A stretch of DNA of 64,000 bases from a virus. Numbering within the stretch: position 1 is the stretch's first letter; each line of letters starts with the position of its first letter. Of the stretch, positions 47,270-56,653 are shown piece after piece. The translations under genes were made by a program, and so were the position numbers. The stretch is from the IMG/VR virus record IMGVR_UViG_3300035698_013504, positions 1 through 64,000 of that record. One strand, 5' to 3'. Below the pieces are notes generated by a model. It searched no databases, was not told the DNA's origin, and was given only the letters and a program-made list of their open reading frames with translations.

Positions 47270-49120
47270 ATGATCAGAACGACACTTGGACAAGTACTTG
47301 TGAACGAGGCGCTCCCGGAAGACCTCCGGGACTATGACCGTGTGTTCACAAAGAAATCAGTGCCCGACCTGTTCATGTCTCTAGCGCAGAATCACCCGGA
47401 GAAGTATCGCGATGTCATTCAGAAACTGATGATGATTGGCCAGGAGGTGTCGACCGGCTACGGCCGTAACGCCAGCCTCTCACTCAAGGATGTAGCCCCA
47501 CCTGAGGAGCGTAAAGACATCCTGGAGAAGCTAGAAGGTGAGATCGCCGCCCTTAACGAGAACCCGACGCTACCTACAGCATCGAGGAACAAGAGTATTA
47601 TCCTCAAGGTGTTGAAAGCCCAACAGCTATTGAAGACCATTAACATGGAAACAGGAGAGCGCGACGGTAACACCTTTGCTCTTCAAATCCTTTCCGGCGC
47701 CCGCGGTAACCCCAACCAGTTCGCATCTCTACGAGTTGGTGATGGACTCGTTACCGATCACCGCGATGACCCTATCCCCATCCCTATCCTTCATAGTTAC
47801 GCTGAGGGCCTGGACCCTGTCGAGTACTGGGCTGGTTCCTACGGTGCGCGTAAGGGTACGATGGCTGGTAACCTCGGTACACCTAAGTCTGGTTTCTTCG
47901 GCAAACAGATCGCGTTGTCAGCCCACCGCATGATTGTCACTGAGAAGGACTGCGGCACAGAGAATGGTATCCCTGTTGACGCAGACGACTCCGACAACGA
48001 AGGCGCCCTGCTCGCCAGAGGATACGGCAAGTACAACGCAAATACGATCATCACACCTCGCATGACTCAGGAGCTTGAGAAGGAGAAGTCGATCCTCGTA
48101 CGATCTCCTATCACCTGCGATGCGGCTAACGGTGTGTGTCAAAAGTGTGTTGGGGTACGTGAACGCGGCACGCTTCCCCCTCTTGGTGATAACGTAGGGG
48201 TGACAGCCGCGACCGCGATCTCTGAACCTATGACGCAGGCGCCCCTCTCCGCCAAGCATACAGGCGGTGTCGCAGAAGAGAAGGACAAGAAGGTGCAGGG
48301 GTTCGACGCAATCAACAGGCTCGTCCAGATCCCTAAGACCTTCCCGGAAGCCGCGACAGTCTCACGAGTTGACGGCGTCGTTACGAATATCATTGAAGCG
48401 CCCCAGGGTGGCCACTTCGTCGAGGTAGGCGGAGAACGCCACTACGTACCCGAAGAGCGCGAGATCACCATTAAAGAGGGCGAGACCCTCGAGGCGGGTG
48501 ACGCGCTGTGTGATGGTATCCACAACCCGGCGGACGTGGCGCAGTACAAAGGTATTGGACAGGCGCGTAAGACATTCGTTGAGCAGTTCCGCCAAGTCGC
48601 AGACAATACGAACATTCGCGTCAACCGCCGGAACCTTGAGCTTCTGTCGCGCGGTATTGTAAACCACGTGCGAGTCAACGAGCTTGACGGTGTCGATGAT
48701 GCGCTGCCGGGGGATGTCCGAGAATTTGACTCCGTGACGAGAGGGTATCAGCCTCGTTACGGCTTCAAGACGTTGACTCCCCAGCGTGCGGTTGGTAGTT
48801 ACCTCGAGAAGCCAATCAACCAGTACTCGATTGGCACAAAGGTTACGCCCCGCATGGTAAAAGAGATGCAGGGCATGGGCATCAAGAAACTTACATCACA
48901 CGTTGACCCGCCTCCCTTTAACCCAGAGATGCGGCGTATCATGGAGACGCTCTCCTACGCCGACGATTGGATGGTAAGGTTAGGCGGTTGGTACTTAAAG
49001 AAGGGGTTGGGCGAAGCCGCGCATTTCGGCTCAACATCTAAGCAGCACGGATCTTCATATATCCCCGCTCTCGCGCAGGGAACCCAGTTCGGGCGGGTGC
49101 CCGAAGGAAAAGGATACTAA
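47270..49120 (+). CDS. phage RNA polymerase, C-terminal part of beta' (616 aa)
   Basis: Opens IRTTLGQVLVNEALPEDLRD, equal to the beta' region just after the catalytic loop (T-x-G-R/Q-x-L-x-N-E). The second zinc site is kept: ITCDAANGVCQKCVG (~283-297). The trigger-loop/bridge region GVTAATAISEPMTQAPLSAK followed by HTGGVAEE (~309-337) matches the canonical G-E-P-x-T-Q ... H-x-G-G block, here S-E-P-M-T-Q. The C-terminal end YLKKGLGEAAHFGSTSKQH is unlike bacterial beta'. Works with the 40128 product; five small genes separate them. The start is 18 bases after the previous stop, near a TAGCGCGTTAC motif. Confidence 0.9.
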   Translation: MIRTTLGQVLVNEALPEDLRDYDRVFTKKSVPDLFMSLAQNHPEKYRDVIQKLMMIGQEVSTGYGRNASLSLKDVAPPEERKDILEKLEGEIAALNENPTLPTASRNKSIILKVLKAQQLLKTINMETGERDGNTFALQILSGARGNPNQFASLRVGDGLVTDHRDDPIPIPILHSYAEGLDPVEYWAGSYGARKGTMAGNLGTPKSGFFGKQIALSAHRMIVTEKDCGTENGIPVDADDSDNEGALLARGYGKYNANTIITPRMTQELEKEKSILVRSPITCDAANGVCQKCVGVRERGTLPPLGDNVGVTAATAISEPMTQAPLSAKHTGGVAEEKDKKVQGFDAINRLVQIPKTFPEAATVSRVDGVVTNIIEAPQGGHFVEVGGERHYVPEEREITIKEGETLEAGDALCDGIHNPADVAQYKGIGQARKTFVEQFRQVADNTNIRVNRRNLELLSRGIVNHVRVNELDGVDDALPGDVREFDSVTRGYQPRYGFKTLTPQRAVGSYLEKPINQYSIGTKVTPRMVKEMQGMGIKKLTSHVDPPPFNPEMRRIMETLSYADDWMVRLGGWYLKKGLGEAAHFGSTSKQHGSSYIPALAQGTQFGRVPEGKGY

Positions 49121-49121
49121 G

Positions 49122-49592
49122 ATGGATATGGAAAAGCAGAGTGCCGCGTTTCAGGCTGGTTTCATCCTCGGCTCCGAAAGTATGGACAAGACGGCGTTTG
49201 GCCCCGAAGATCTTGGTATTACCCCTGAGAATCAGGCGCCCATCTATGGTGGGCTTGGTGGAGCCGCGATTGGTGGGATGTTGCCCCTCCTCATGGGCGG
49301 TAAGAAGAAACGCTCACCGTGGGCGAGCATTCTTGCAGCTCTTGGTGGCGGAGCCCTAGGCGCCGGTGGCGGTATGCTGTACAACCATTACAACCAGAAG
49401 CCCGCGCCCGTAGAGCAGGCTCACGCCAGTACAGACGATGCAAGTCTGAGCGGCGACGCTATGGGCGGACCTGCAGGAGCAGAAGGCCCACAGGACAAGG
49501 CCACCCCGTACGTTGGCGCTGAAACAAACCTTCCGGGAGGAAAACCGGACAAGGACACTGCGGCTAAGCCGGATAAGGAAGATGCCGCGTAG
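49122..49592 (+). CDS. membrane-associated protein with EKQS and DKTA motifs (156 aa)
   Basis: ATG one base after the polymerase stop, with GAAGGAAAAGG upstream. N-terminus MDMEKQSAAFQAGFILGSES then MDKTAFGPEDLGITPEN. Two glycine-rich hydrophobic segments: GGLGGAAIGGMLPLLMGG and WASILAALGGGALGAGGGML. The tail is acidic, low-complexity and Lys/Asp-rich. Resembles the N-terminus of the 38187 protein. Function unknown. Confidence 0.6.
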   Translation: MDMEKQSAAFQAGFILGSESMDKTAFGPEDLGITPENQAPIYGGLGGAAIGGMLPLLMGGKKKRSPWASILAALGGGALGAGGGMLYNHYNQKPAPVEQAHASTDDASLSGDAMGGPAGAEGPQDKATPYVGAETNLPGGKPDKDTAAKPDKEDAA

Positions 49593-49669
49593 TAACTATC
49601 AAGCCCATTTCGCCGTAGAGTACAACCTATATAGGCCGCCTAAATGTTTGGTAGCAAGCTAGTTGCTTG

Positions 49670-49698
49670 TTGAGCACGAAACAAATCCGTGCTAAACT
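49670..49698 (+). promoter_or_regulatory. sigma70-like promoter for the 49.7-59 kb unit
   Basis: TTGAGC, 17 bases, TAAACT; 39 bases before the next start. Same -10 as the ligase promoter. It lies in a 145-base gap after the beta'-C unit, which otherwise shows only CAAGCTAGTTGCTTG, an imperfect dyad near 49654. Confidence 0.65.
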
Positions 49699-49737
49699 GA
49701 AACAGTAATGGCGGTGTAACGGAGGATCGTGAGAGCT

Positions 49738-51936
49738 ATGCCTGGATCCCAACTCGAATCCGCGTTTGCTAACCTTGCGCACGCTCGTCTCAAAGACCGT
49801 GCTCCCGGGCTGTTGGACTTCCTCATTGGATTCCAGCTGCTCGATAAGAATGAGGAAGAGACTCGGGCTGTTGGCGTATTTGGATTCAAAATAAAAGCAG
49901 AATGGTATTACAACCCCGTCTTTTATCTGAACGGCCGCCTCAAAGGCGAGGAGCTCTTGTACATTAAGAGCCAGGATGCCTTTGTGCCGCTGCAGGAGAA
50001 CTGGGTCAACTACTTGACCAGTCGTAGGCCCCGAGTCCTCGGCGAGTTCGAGGAAAAGCCTACGAGTCAGCTTGGGTTCCTAGAGCCTGACCTGTCGATC
50101 TTCCGCAATGCCGACTTCCTGGGCAAGAACAGCTCGTTCCCCCTTGACCAGGATGGTCTGCGCTCTCTATACACTGCGAGCCCCTTCGCCGACAAGTTCG
50201 AGGGTCTTGCTGACAAGTTTCACCTGCCCACCTTCTTGAAGGAAGCAGGCCCCCGCGCTCTCGAGTGTCTTGTTCAGACCATGGTATCCCACGACAAGTT
50301 CGCGGAAGTGGTCTTGAACTTCTACGACTTCGCCGAACTGGCTGAAGCTCGCTTCAACGCGGTGATGGGCAAGCAGGCCGCAGCTAAGCCCGAGGCTGGC
50401 AAACTCGTCATCGTCTCTCGTCGTGACTGGGAAGACCTCCCCGACAACCTCTCGTGTGATGCGCGCGATAAGCTGAGGAATCAGCTCGTTAAGCGTACGA
50501 TCGCAATCGAGGACAACCGCGACGAAGAGGACACGACGGCCGTCTACAACACCGAGACTCTTGGTAAGAGCCTGATGAGCCCCGATGAGAGCGGCCTCTT
50601 TAGTATGCTCATGCGTAACGGGGACATGAAGGAAGTCATGATCTTCAAGTCGCCCTGTAGCCTAGGGTACGACGAAGGGGAAGACGGGTCTAACCGTGTT
50701 GTGGTTGTCGACAAAGCCGAGAAGAACTACGGCAATTGCTGGGCCGACGCGATCTTCGTCACCCCCTCAAAGCCTGACGCTGTTGATGGCTGGAAAGCCT
50801 TCTTTGATAAGTTGCCAGAAGCCACGACCATCGAGGTCGACGGGATCTATATCCTCGTCAACGAGAAGATGCAGTCTTCGACGCCGTTCCAGGTCGAGAA
50901 AACGATTACGAATCCGGACGGTAAAGTCACGGCCAAAATCCACACCCGTGACTACATGAGTTACCGCGACCGTTCAGACCGTCTCAACCCGCCCCCGCGT
51001 AGACGCCACGGTGGTTGTATGCCGTCTTGCGATAGTGGCTCTGCGGATGAAATCGTCCTTACAAAGAAACCAGGAGCTCGCATCACGCGGCTGAGTCGCG
51101 CAGCGTACGTTCCCCTTGGGTACAAGGTGATCAAGTTGTCCGACGAGTTCGGACCCAACAAGATCATTGATCCGGGCACCCTCTCGGATCTGGAACACCA
51201 GATCTTCAAGGTTGGCAGCCTCCGCCACCTTAAGGTCTACACCGCCGACGGTCATGAGTACTTCATCAACACTGACGACAAGGACTTTATGGAGCCTCTG
51301 TCGAAAGATGCCGCACTGCGTTCCCTCGTAGCGCAGCATGGCATTCAGGCTGATGTGGCTTATGACATGATCGGTAGGGCGAAGCGCGACAAGGCTGCGC
51401 GATACTTCGTTAAGTATGCGCGGGCCTATCCTACCTTCAGCTTCCCGGGCGATAACGTTCCTAGCGGGTTTGATGCGAAGAACGGTGTCAATGAGATTGA
51501 GCCTTGGGACAACGAGTACGATGTAGACATGCCGGGCGATGCCCCGCCGAACGAACCCGATATGCCGGATGACGTACGTCGGCTGGCCGAAGATGCCGGT
51601 AATACCGGTCAGAAGGAAGTATTGGACACCTCAGTGCTTGCAGGGCTCGTAAAGACCGTGAATTCTGATGATGTCACCGACAAATATCTAGGGGATATCC
51701 TCCTGGGCCTCGACCGAGTGGGCCGTATCCTCTTCATGTTCTACTGGCACAACGATAAGTTCAGGGAACGCTACGGTCAGCAGGACATGCCTGAGCTGGA
51801 AGACAGTCTACGTAACGTATTCCAGCAGATGGGTGACCTAGCACTCTTCCTCAAGCAGAAGACTGTGGAGCCGGAACCCGGCGATGAGGAAGCTGAACTT
51901 GACCTTGACAGTGTAGCCTCAGGAGGGATGCAGTAA
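49738..51936 (+). CDS. large conserved-looking hypothetical protein (732 aa)
   Basis: The ATG at 49738 is chosen over GTG 49729, which sits only three bases from GGAGG. It opens PGSQLESAFANLAHARLKDR, then GFQLLDKNEEETRAVGVFGF and FYLNGRLKGEELLYIKSQDA, an alpha/beta N-terminal domain. The internal FNAVMGKQAAAKPEAG (~residue 218) carries the K-Q-A-A motif. A Cys/Pro stretch PPPRRRHGGCMPSCDSG lies mid-protein; the end is acidic. I have the impression that proteins of this type recur in uncultured phages, but the function is unknown. Virion association is inferred from context. Confidence 0.65.
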   Translation: MPGSQLESAFANLAHARLKDRAPGLLDFLIGFQLLDKNEEETRAVGVFGFKIKAEWYYNPVFYLNGRLKGEELLYIKSQDAFVPLQENWVNYLTSRRPRVLGEFEEKPTSQLGFLEPDLSIFRNADFLGKNSSFPLDQDGLRSLYTASPFADKFEGLADKFHLPTFLKEAGPRALECLVQTMVSHDKFAEVVLNFYDFAELAEARFNAVMGKQAAAKPEAGKLVIVSRRDWEDLPDNLSCDARDKLRNQLVKRTIAIEDNRDEEDTTAVYNTETLGKSLMSPDESGLFSMLMRNGDMKEVMIFKSPCSLGYDEGEDGSNRVVVVDKAEKNYGNCWADAIFVTPSKPDAVDGWKAFFDKLPEATTIEVDGIYILVNEKMQSSTPFQVEKTITNPDGKVTAKIHTRDYMSYRDRSDRLNPPPRRRHGGCMPSCDSGSADEIVLTKKPGARITRLSRAAYVPLGYKVIKLSDEFGPNKIIDPGTLSDLEHQIFKVGSLRHLKVYTADGHEYFINTDDKDFMEPLSKDAALRSLVAQHGIQADVAYDMIGRAKRDKAARYFVKYARAYPTFSFPGDNVPSGFDAKNGVNEIEPWDNEYDVDMPGDAPPNEPDMPDDVRRLAEDAGNTGQKEVLDTSVLAGLVKTVNSDDVTDKYLGDILLGLDRVGRILFMFYWHNDKFRERYGQQDMPELEDSLRNVFQQMGDLALFLKQKTVEPEPGDEEAELDLDSVASGGMQ

Positions 51937-52610
51937 TGTCTAACCCTTACGAATCAGCGAGTCTTGCCCAGACCGCCCAGAGAACCTTTGAGAACCAGCC
52001 TGAGCTACTCATGCGCTGGATGATGAAGAATGGCGGTGCTATGCCCCAGACTGACAAAGAGTGGGAATCCGCCTGGACCTCGTCCATGGCTCCCGCCCAG
52101 TACGGCGGTATGGGTAAGCAGGCGTCTGCGGCGGACTACACTGTTGTAGATCATATCTACGGATTGGTTCTTGCCGCCCGCGGGTTTACGAAGATCGCCA
52201 ACATGGAGAAACAGGCCGCGCCCCAGTCTCCGATGTCTATGTCTGTTGGTAACCCCATCAAGGGTTCGGGGGCCGCAGGGCCTGGTCGTGCCACGCCAGG
52301 TACAACGTCTCCGGCGCCTACTTCGCCAAACGCGCCGGTTAAGACACCGCCCCAGCCAGCTCAACCTGGGCAGCCGATGGGTTTGACGGGTGCGCTTCTG
52401 GGCGCCAACAACGCGCTCAGTACGCCGACACCTGACGCGCGGGCTAGGCTAAAAGCCCTTATCCAGCAGATGCAGGGACAGAACTCGTTGCCCGGTATCT
52501 TGGACAAGGCGCCCCCCCAAGCGCCCCAGCAGTACGTAAAGGGCGACATGATGCTGAACAGTATGAAGGACGCCGTAGGTAAGTCCCAGCTGTTTAGTGG
52601 CGCAAGATAA
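51936..52610 (+). CDS. proline-rich protein with EKQAA motif (224 aa)
   Basis: TAATG coupling. N-terminal helical region QTAQRTFENQPELLMRWMMK, then GKQASAADYTVVDHIYGLVL - AARGFTKIANMEKQAAPQSP (~57-96). The module YTVxxHxxGLVLAxRGFxK also opens the next gene. Residues ~100-155 are Pro/Gly/Ala-rich. The C-terminus is helical. Likely part of a set of assembly or internal virion proteins. Confidence 0.6.
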   Translation: MSNPYESASLAQTAQRTFENQPELLMRWMMKNGGAMPQTDKEWESAWTSSMAPAQYGGMGKQASAADYTVVDHIYGLVLAARGFTKIANMEKQAAPQSPMSMSVGNPIKGSGAAGPGRATPGTTSPAPTSPNAPVKTPPQPAQPGQPMGLTGALLGANNALSTPTPDARARLKALIQQMQGQNSLPGILDKAPPQAPQQYVKGDMMLNSMKDAVGKSQLFSGAR

Positions 52611-52619
52611 GGGACGGTC

Positions 52620-53909
52620 ATGAAGAGCGAGTATACCGTTACAAATCATCTGCGTGGTTTGGTTCTCGCAACACGCGGGTTCGTCAAGGCCAGTATGTCT
52701 GATGACGTAGTTTCTCCCAATATGGTGATGAATGGACTACGCGCTGCCGTAAGCAACGCGCCGAGACCTAGACACCTGTCACAGATTATGATGAATCAAA
52801 CCATTGAAGATCCGATGGTTAGATCTAATGACGTCAAGAACAGCCTACGGGACGCTGCGGCGGAAATCGCTTCAGGCCCCGGCGGTTCTGATAGCTTCAA
52901 AAGTCTAATGCGGGATATCAGTCAGAAGCCGGTTAACCGCGCCAGCCTACTGCAGGGATTGTTGGACGCGGTAACACACGGCAAGGACTCTCGTCTTGCC
53001 CAGGCCCTAGTGGGCGCCCCCCTGCCGGAGCCAAACGTTCGTGGCAACGCGTTGATGAAGGCCATGCGCGCGTCGGCTACTAATGCAGGGTTACTTGAGT
53101 CCCCCGATGACGATATGGGCAAGCGGTCATCTGCCAGAACTCTAGGTATCGTAAACGGCGCTCTTGACGCTGCACGTAGGCTTAGTAAGACCACTGCGAT
53201 ACAGAAGCTGGCGGGTTTACCCTCGGGCGGCAACACAATGGCAATGCCAGGCGCCCAGCAACATCAGTCGCCGGTTAAACCGCCACAGCCCCTGTCTACG
53301 CGGCCCGCGTCACAGCCCTTGTCTGCGCAGCCCGCACCGTCGATTCAGACTGGTACGCCTAGCGCCCCCGCAGTTGGTGCGCGCACACCGGTACAGCCCG
53401 CGCCCGCACAACCCGCGCCGATTCAACCTGCTGCAACGAAAGCTCCGGCGGCTGCCCCCGGTCCTCAGCCGGAGACCTCACTTCAGAGGATGTCTCGGGT
53501 ATTATGGTTTGGTGGCGGACCGAGCGTACGCAAGAATGACATTCGTTCCAATATGCGTAAACATCTCAACACCTCCAGCGGAGGTTACCACCCGCTACTT
53601 AAGCACATGACACGCCAGAGCGCTGGCCTTTCTGGCCGCGGCGACCCGAACCACGGGCTTACCGAGCGCGGTATAAGGAATAGGGAAGCCTCTAAACAGA
53701 GGCAAGCTCAGATGCAGGCGGAAACTGAGCGGATAAAAGTCGAGATGCATGAAGAGAGAATGAAGGAACTCGAGCGGATGAAAGCTGGGCTGGGGATAGC
53801 AACGCCCAAGCCCGCTGCGGACACAGATGTCGATATTGAGGCAATTTTCAAGGGCAGGCCAGACCTCCTTAAATCATATTTGGAGCTCCGCGAGAAGCGC
53901 CCAGCCTAG
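52620..53909 (+). CDS. proline-rich modular protein (429 aa)
   Basis: GGGACGGTC upstream is a weak ribosome site. N-terminus SEYTVTNHLRGLVLATRGFV duplicates a module of the upstream gene. At ~170-200 DMGKRSSARTLGIVNGALDA then AIQKLAGL resembles the N-terminus of the next gene. Residues ~205-285 are low-complexity Pro/Gln/Ala. The C-terminus is a long charged helix rich in Met, Glu, Lys and Arg. Modular build suggests recombination among neighbours. Confidence 0.6.
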   Translation: MKSEYTVTNHLRGLVLATRGFVKASMSDDVVSPNMVMNGLRAAVSNAPRPRHLSQIMMNQTIEDPMVRSNDVKNSLRDAAAEIASGPGGSDSFKSLMRDISQKPVNRASLLQGLLDAVTHGKDSRLAQALVGAPLPEPNVRGNALMKAMRASATNAGLLESPDDDMGKRSSARTLGIVNGALDAARRLSKTTAIQKLAGLPSGGNTMAMPGAQQHQSPVKPPQPLSTRPASQPLSAQPAPSIQTGTPSAPAVGARTPVQPAPAQPAPIQPAATKAPAAAPGPQPETSLQRMSRVLWFGGGPSVRKNDIRSNMRKHLNTSSGGYHPLLKHMTRQSAGLSGRGDPNHGLTERGIRNREASKQRQAQMQAETERIKVEMHEERMKELERMKAGLGIATPKPAADTDVDIEAIFKGRPDLLKSYLELREKRPA

Positions 53910-53959
53910 TTGGGCGGCTATCTAGAAGGCGCTATAACGTAAACGCATTAGAGAGTAAC

Positions 53960-54262
53960 ATGAGAAAAACTGCAGCTAAGACACTCGGAATAATCAACGG
54001 CACCATTGACGCTGCCGGTATCACCAAAGAAGCCCTTTTCGACTGGTTTCGTGGTAGCAAGAAGGCAACACCTAAGCCAAAGCAACCGGACGTGGTGGGC
54101 AAGGCGAAGACGCCGAAGGTACCGTCGCCCACGCCGCCCATGCAAGCCAAGAGGCCGACACCTAGAGTGCCGGTCAAGAAAAAGAAGTCCAGCTCGTATA
54201 TGGATTATCGTCGCCAGTTGACGTCAACTGGTAAGAAGTATGACGTATTTGGCAATAAGTAG
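53960..54262 (+). CDS. small basic modular protein (100 aa)
   Basis: AGAGAGTAAC before the ATG. N-terminus RKTAAKTLGIINGTIDAAGI parallels the internal module of the upstream gene. The rest is Lys/Pro-rich (KKATPKPKQPDVVGKAKTPK) and probably disordered, ending YDVFGNK. Nucleic-acid contact is plausible; function unknown. Confidence 0.55.
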   Translation: MRKTAAKTLGIINGTIDAAGITKEALFDWFRGSKKATPKPKQPDVVGKAKTPKVPSPTPPMQAKRPTPRVPVKKKKSSSYMDYRRQLTSTGKKYDVFGNK

Positions 54263-54287
54263 CATACACCCTTATGGAGACTGACTC

Positions 54288-54500
54288 ATGGCGACTGTAC
54301 AGACCACCATCACCAACGCATCTGGTGCAACTCGTAAGTTCACGTGGTTCCCGCCCCATGGTGTGGAGCTTGCTGCTGCTGGAACGAAGACGATCCTCGG
54401 CATCCTCGAGGACAAGCTTGCCCACGAACGCGATCGTGCGGCGTTCCTTGCTGATGTTGCGGCCGGTAACATTACCGTCGCTCACACAGGCTTGAGCTAA
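54288..54500 (+). CDS. small hypothetical protein (70 aa)
   Basis: ATGGAGACTGACTC upstream gives GGAG with good spacing. Sequence ATVQTTITNASGATRKFTWF then GVELAAAGTKTILGILEDKL is a beta-strand-rich small fold typical of phage structural accessory proteins. No specific family recognised. Confidence 0.6.
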   Translation: MATVQTTITNASGATRKFTWFPPHGVELAAAGTKTILGILEDKLAHERDRAAFLADVAAGNITVAHTGLS

Positions 54501-54504
54501 GCAC

Positions 54505-55326
54505 ATGATTGATCTGTCACGAGCACCCGACCATAGGTGGGCGCGTATCGACCAGCTGACTGAGGAAGGTAAAGAGCCCAGTCGCGTATTCGATAACAAG
54601 CACATCAGGCGGGGGAGAAACTTCCTCAGACGGTATAACAAGCATAACTCACAAGGTCATGCCCGTTTGGAAGCTGAATACCCCGACCTTTGGTCAGCCT
54701 TTAACCTTTGGACCGAGACGCTCGGCCCCAAGTGGTTGATTGAGGCTGCGATTCTCGCCGGTCGTTCATCCGAAGAGATTGCAAGCTACCTTTCGTGCTC
54801 TGAAGATCAGATTCGTACGTATGAACGGTACTTCTACGATGTACGTGGAGGTATTAAGTCGAAGGGATGGGTTGTGACGCGGATCTTGATGCCTGCGGTC
54901 GCTCGTAGGCTCGTTTCGCGTGATTACGACTTCCTATGGAAGGTCCTTGCCTACTTCGGCGGGTGGGACGTCCTTGACGCCTTCATTGAGTTCAAGAAGC
55001 TTCCGTCAGAGGTAGAGATCTACCTGGAAGAGGCAACTCGCTCCAAGTTGATCAAAGATGGGTTCGTCGCCGCACACGTACGCGAAGTAAACCAGTACAC
55101 GTCGACCGAGGTCATCGCACAGTGTATTGACCTGAAGCGGCTTGAACTGGAGCAAGGCCACGAGGGAGTTCAGAACAAACTCACGCAGGGTCTTGAGGCT
55201 GTATTTGGTACAATGATGACAGCAATGATACCAAGTAACGCGAAGCTTGACGCTAACGAGCCGCGAGCCATGGATCTGATCACGTCAACAACTGTGCCGG
55301 TCCCGATGCCCGCAGACAAGAAATAA
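54505..55326 (+). CDS. helix-turn-helix protein (273 aa)
   Basis: It starts four bases after the previous stop, with a weak ribosome site. Residues ~78-113 contain ILAGRSSEEIASYLSCSEDQ then IRTYERYFYDV, an HTH of the kind seen in sigma region 4 or terminase small subunits. A helical body follows (VVTRILMPAVARRLVSRDYD). Candidates are a transcription factor or a packaging recognition protein. Its place upstream of the head block slightly favours packaging or late control; I cannot decide. Confidence 0.58.
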   Translation: MIDLSRAPDHRWARIDQLTEEGKEPSRVFDNKHIRRGRNFLRRYNKHNSQGHARLEAEYPDLWSAFNLWTETLGPKWLIEAAILAGRSSEEIASYLSCSEDQIRTYERYFYDVRGGIKSKGWVVTRILMPAVARRLVSRDYDFLWKVLAYFGGWDVLDAFIEFKKLPSEVEIYLEEATRSKLIKDGFVAAHVREVNQYTSTEVIAQCIDLKRLELEQGHEGVQNKLTQGLEAVFGTMMTAMIPSNAKLDANEPRAMDLITSTTVPVPMPADKK

Positions 55327-55339
55327 AGAGGTGACGGAG

Positions 55340-56653
55340 ATGGAAAAGCTCGGAAAAGACAAAGAGCAGAAAGTCCTCGACGCACTCGAGTCGGCTATCA
55401 AGCTCGCCAATTCCGGTGATACCCCTTCTGACGCGATCTACAAGGTTGCGAGCCAGGAGAAGCTTGGGCAGGAGTTTGTACGCCGTATGGTTGAGGCGTT
55501 CAATGTGTCCAAGACTCTACACCATCTCCAGAACTCTGATGAGACGGAGAAGGGCGCCAGCTTCGAGTTGGCCGACGCCGAGGACGTCATTGGCCGTATG
55601 TGGCCCGACGAGGTAAAGGTAGAGGCCCCGATGAAGAAGGCCGCGTCTGATAACGGTTTGGGCGCCACATTCCTCGACGACGATCTCATGAAGCTCGGCA
55701 CGACCCGCGCAACTGCTGCGTTCGAGAAGATCGAGTTGAAGGAATACCCGCAGGACCCCGAGATCGTTTCCCGCAAGTGGTTTGATCGTCTTGGCCATTT
55801 TAAGAAGGCTGTGGCGATGGCCCACTCCGATTACGGTATCAGGTGTATCCGCTTCGTGGACGCTATCGGTAAGGTGGCCACCCACTTCCGTAACGTATCG
55901 CACGAGGACCCGCACGAGTTTGCCGAGAAGGTGTTGTGGCAGCACGGCGCCGTTGGTAAGAAGGTGCTTGACTTCGTGAAGAGTGCGAGTATGTTTCCGG
56001 ATATCGACGTTGAGATCCCGGACCGCCCGCGCGTCTGTCCGAACCGTGAACCCTACACTACCGTTGCCCACGCTATCGACGCTGTACACGCAATGACCAA
56101 GTACGCCGAAAAGCAGGTTCAGGCCGAGAACGACTTGGCGGAATGGGAATCCACCCGCCCTTTTGACGGTACGGCCGGTGATAAGGAGGCTGCGTTCTCC
56201 ATGCCGGAGGCTATTAGCCACCTCCACACGGCCACATCGTTGGCGCAAAGCGGCGGTGTTCTCCCCAATTCCGGTGCGGGCAAATCCAACTACGACGCAA
56301 ACCGGCAACAGATCCTGGACGAACTCTTTGACCCTAGTGATGCGCTGGAGCTCAGGAAGGCTCGCACACAGGTACTCATGAATGATATGCTTACGAATGA
56401 CCCTATCATTTCTGGGTATGACCAGGACAGAGTTGTTTCGGCATACAACCAGCTCGTGCAGCTTGCACCGCAGGCCGCGCAGCAGCCCATTATCTTGAGA
56501 AGCCTTCTACGGAAGCTGCTCACGACTGAGGGCGGGCTGGAAGACTTTGACATTAAGTCCATGACTGATGTGGAGAAAGATCTTCGATCAAGAGAGGTAC
56601 TTCCCACGTCATTAACATCAGTACCTCAAGCGGGAGACAAGTCTAATGGCTGA
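55340..56653 (+). CDS. helical virion-like protein (437 aa)
   Basis: The ATG at 55340 is placed by GAGGTGACGGAG. Helical throughout (KEQKVLDALESAIKLANSGD; VRRMVEAFNVSKTLHHLQNS). Motifs MKKAASDNG, YAEKQVQAE and DKEAAFSM are of the lysine-alanine type seen in neighbours. No catalytic signature. Ends overlapping the next gene by eight bases. Confidence 0.6.
   Translation: MEKLGKDKEQKVLDALESAIKLANSGDTPSDAIYKVASQEKLGQEFVRRMVEAFNVSKTLHHLQNSDETEKGASFELADAEDVIGRMWPDEVKVEAPMKKAASDNGLGATFLDDDLMKLGTTRATAAFEKIELKEYPQDPEIVSRKWFDRLGHFKKAVAMAHSDYGIRCIRFVDAIGKVATHFRNVSHEDPHEFAEKVLWQHGAVGKKVLDFVKSASMFPDIDVEIPDRPRVCPNREPYTTVAHAIDAVHAMTKYAEKQVQAENDLAEWESTRPFDGTAGDKEAAFSMPEAISHLHTATSLAQSGGVLPNSGAGKSNYDANRQQILDELFDPSDALELRKARTQVLMNDMLTNDPIISGYDQDRVVSAYNQLVQLAPQAAQQPIILRSLLRKLLTTEGGLEDFDIKSMTDVEKDLRSREVLPTSLTSVPQAGDKSNG

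Noticed and set aside
55517-56308. 263-residue minus-strand frame
   Set aside because: Shadow of the 55340 gene; no ribosome site and low-quality composition.
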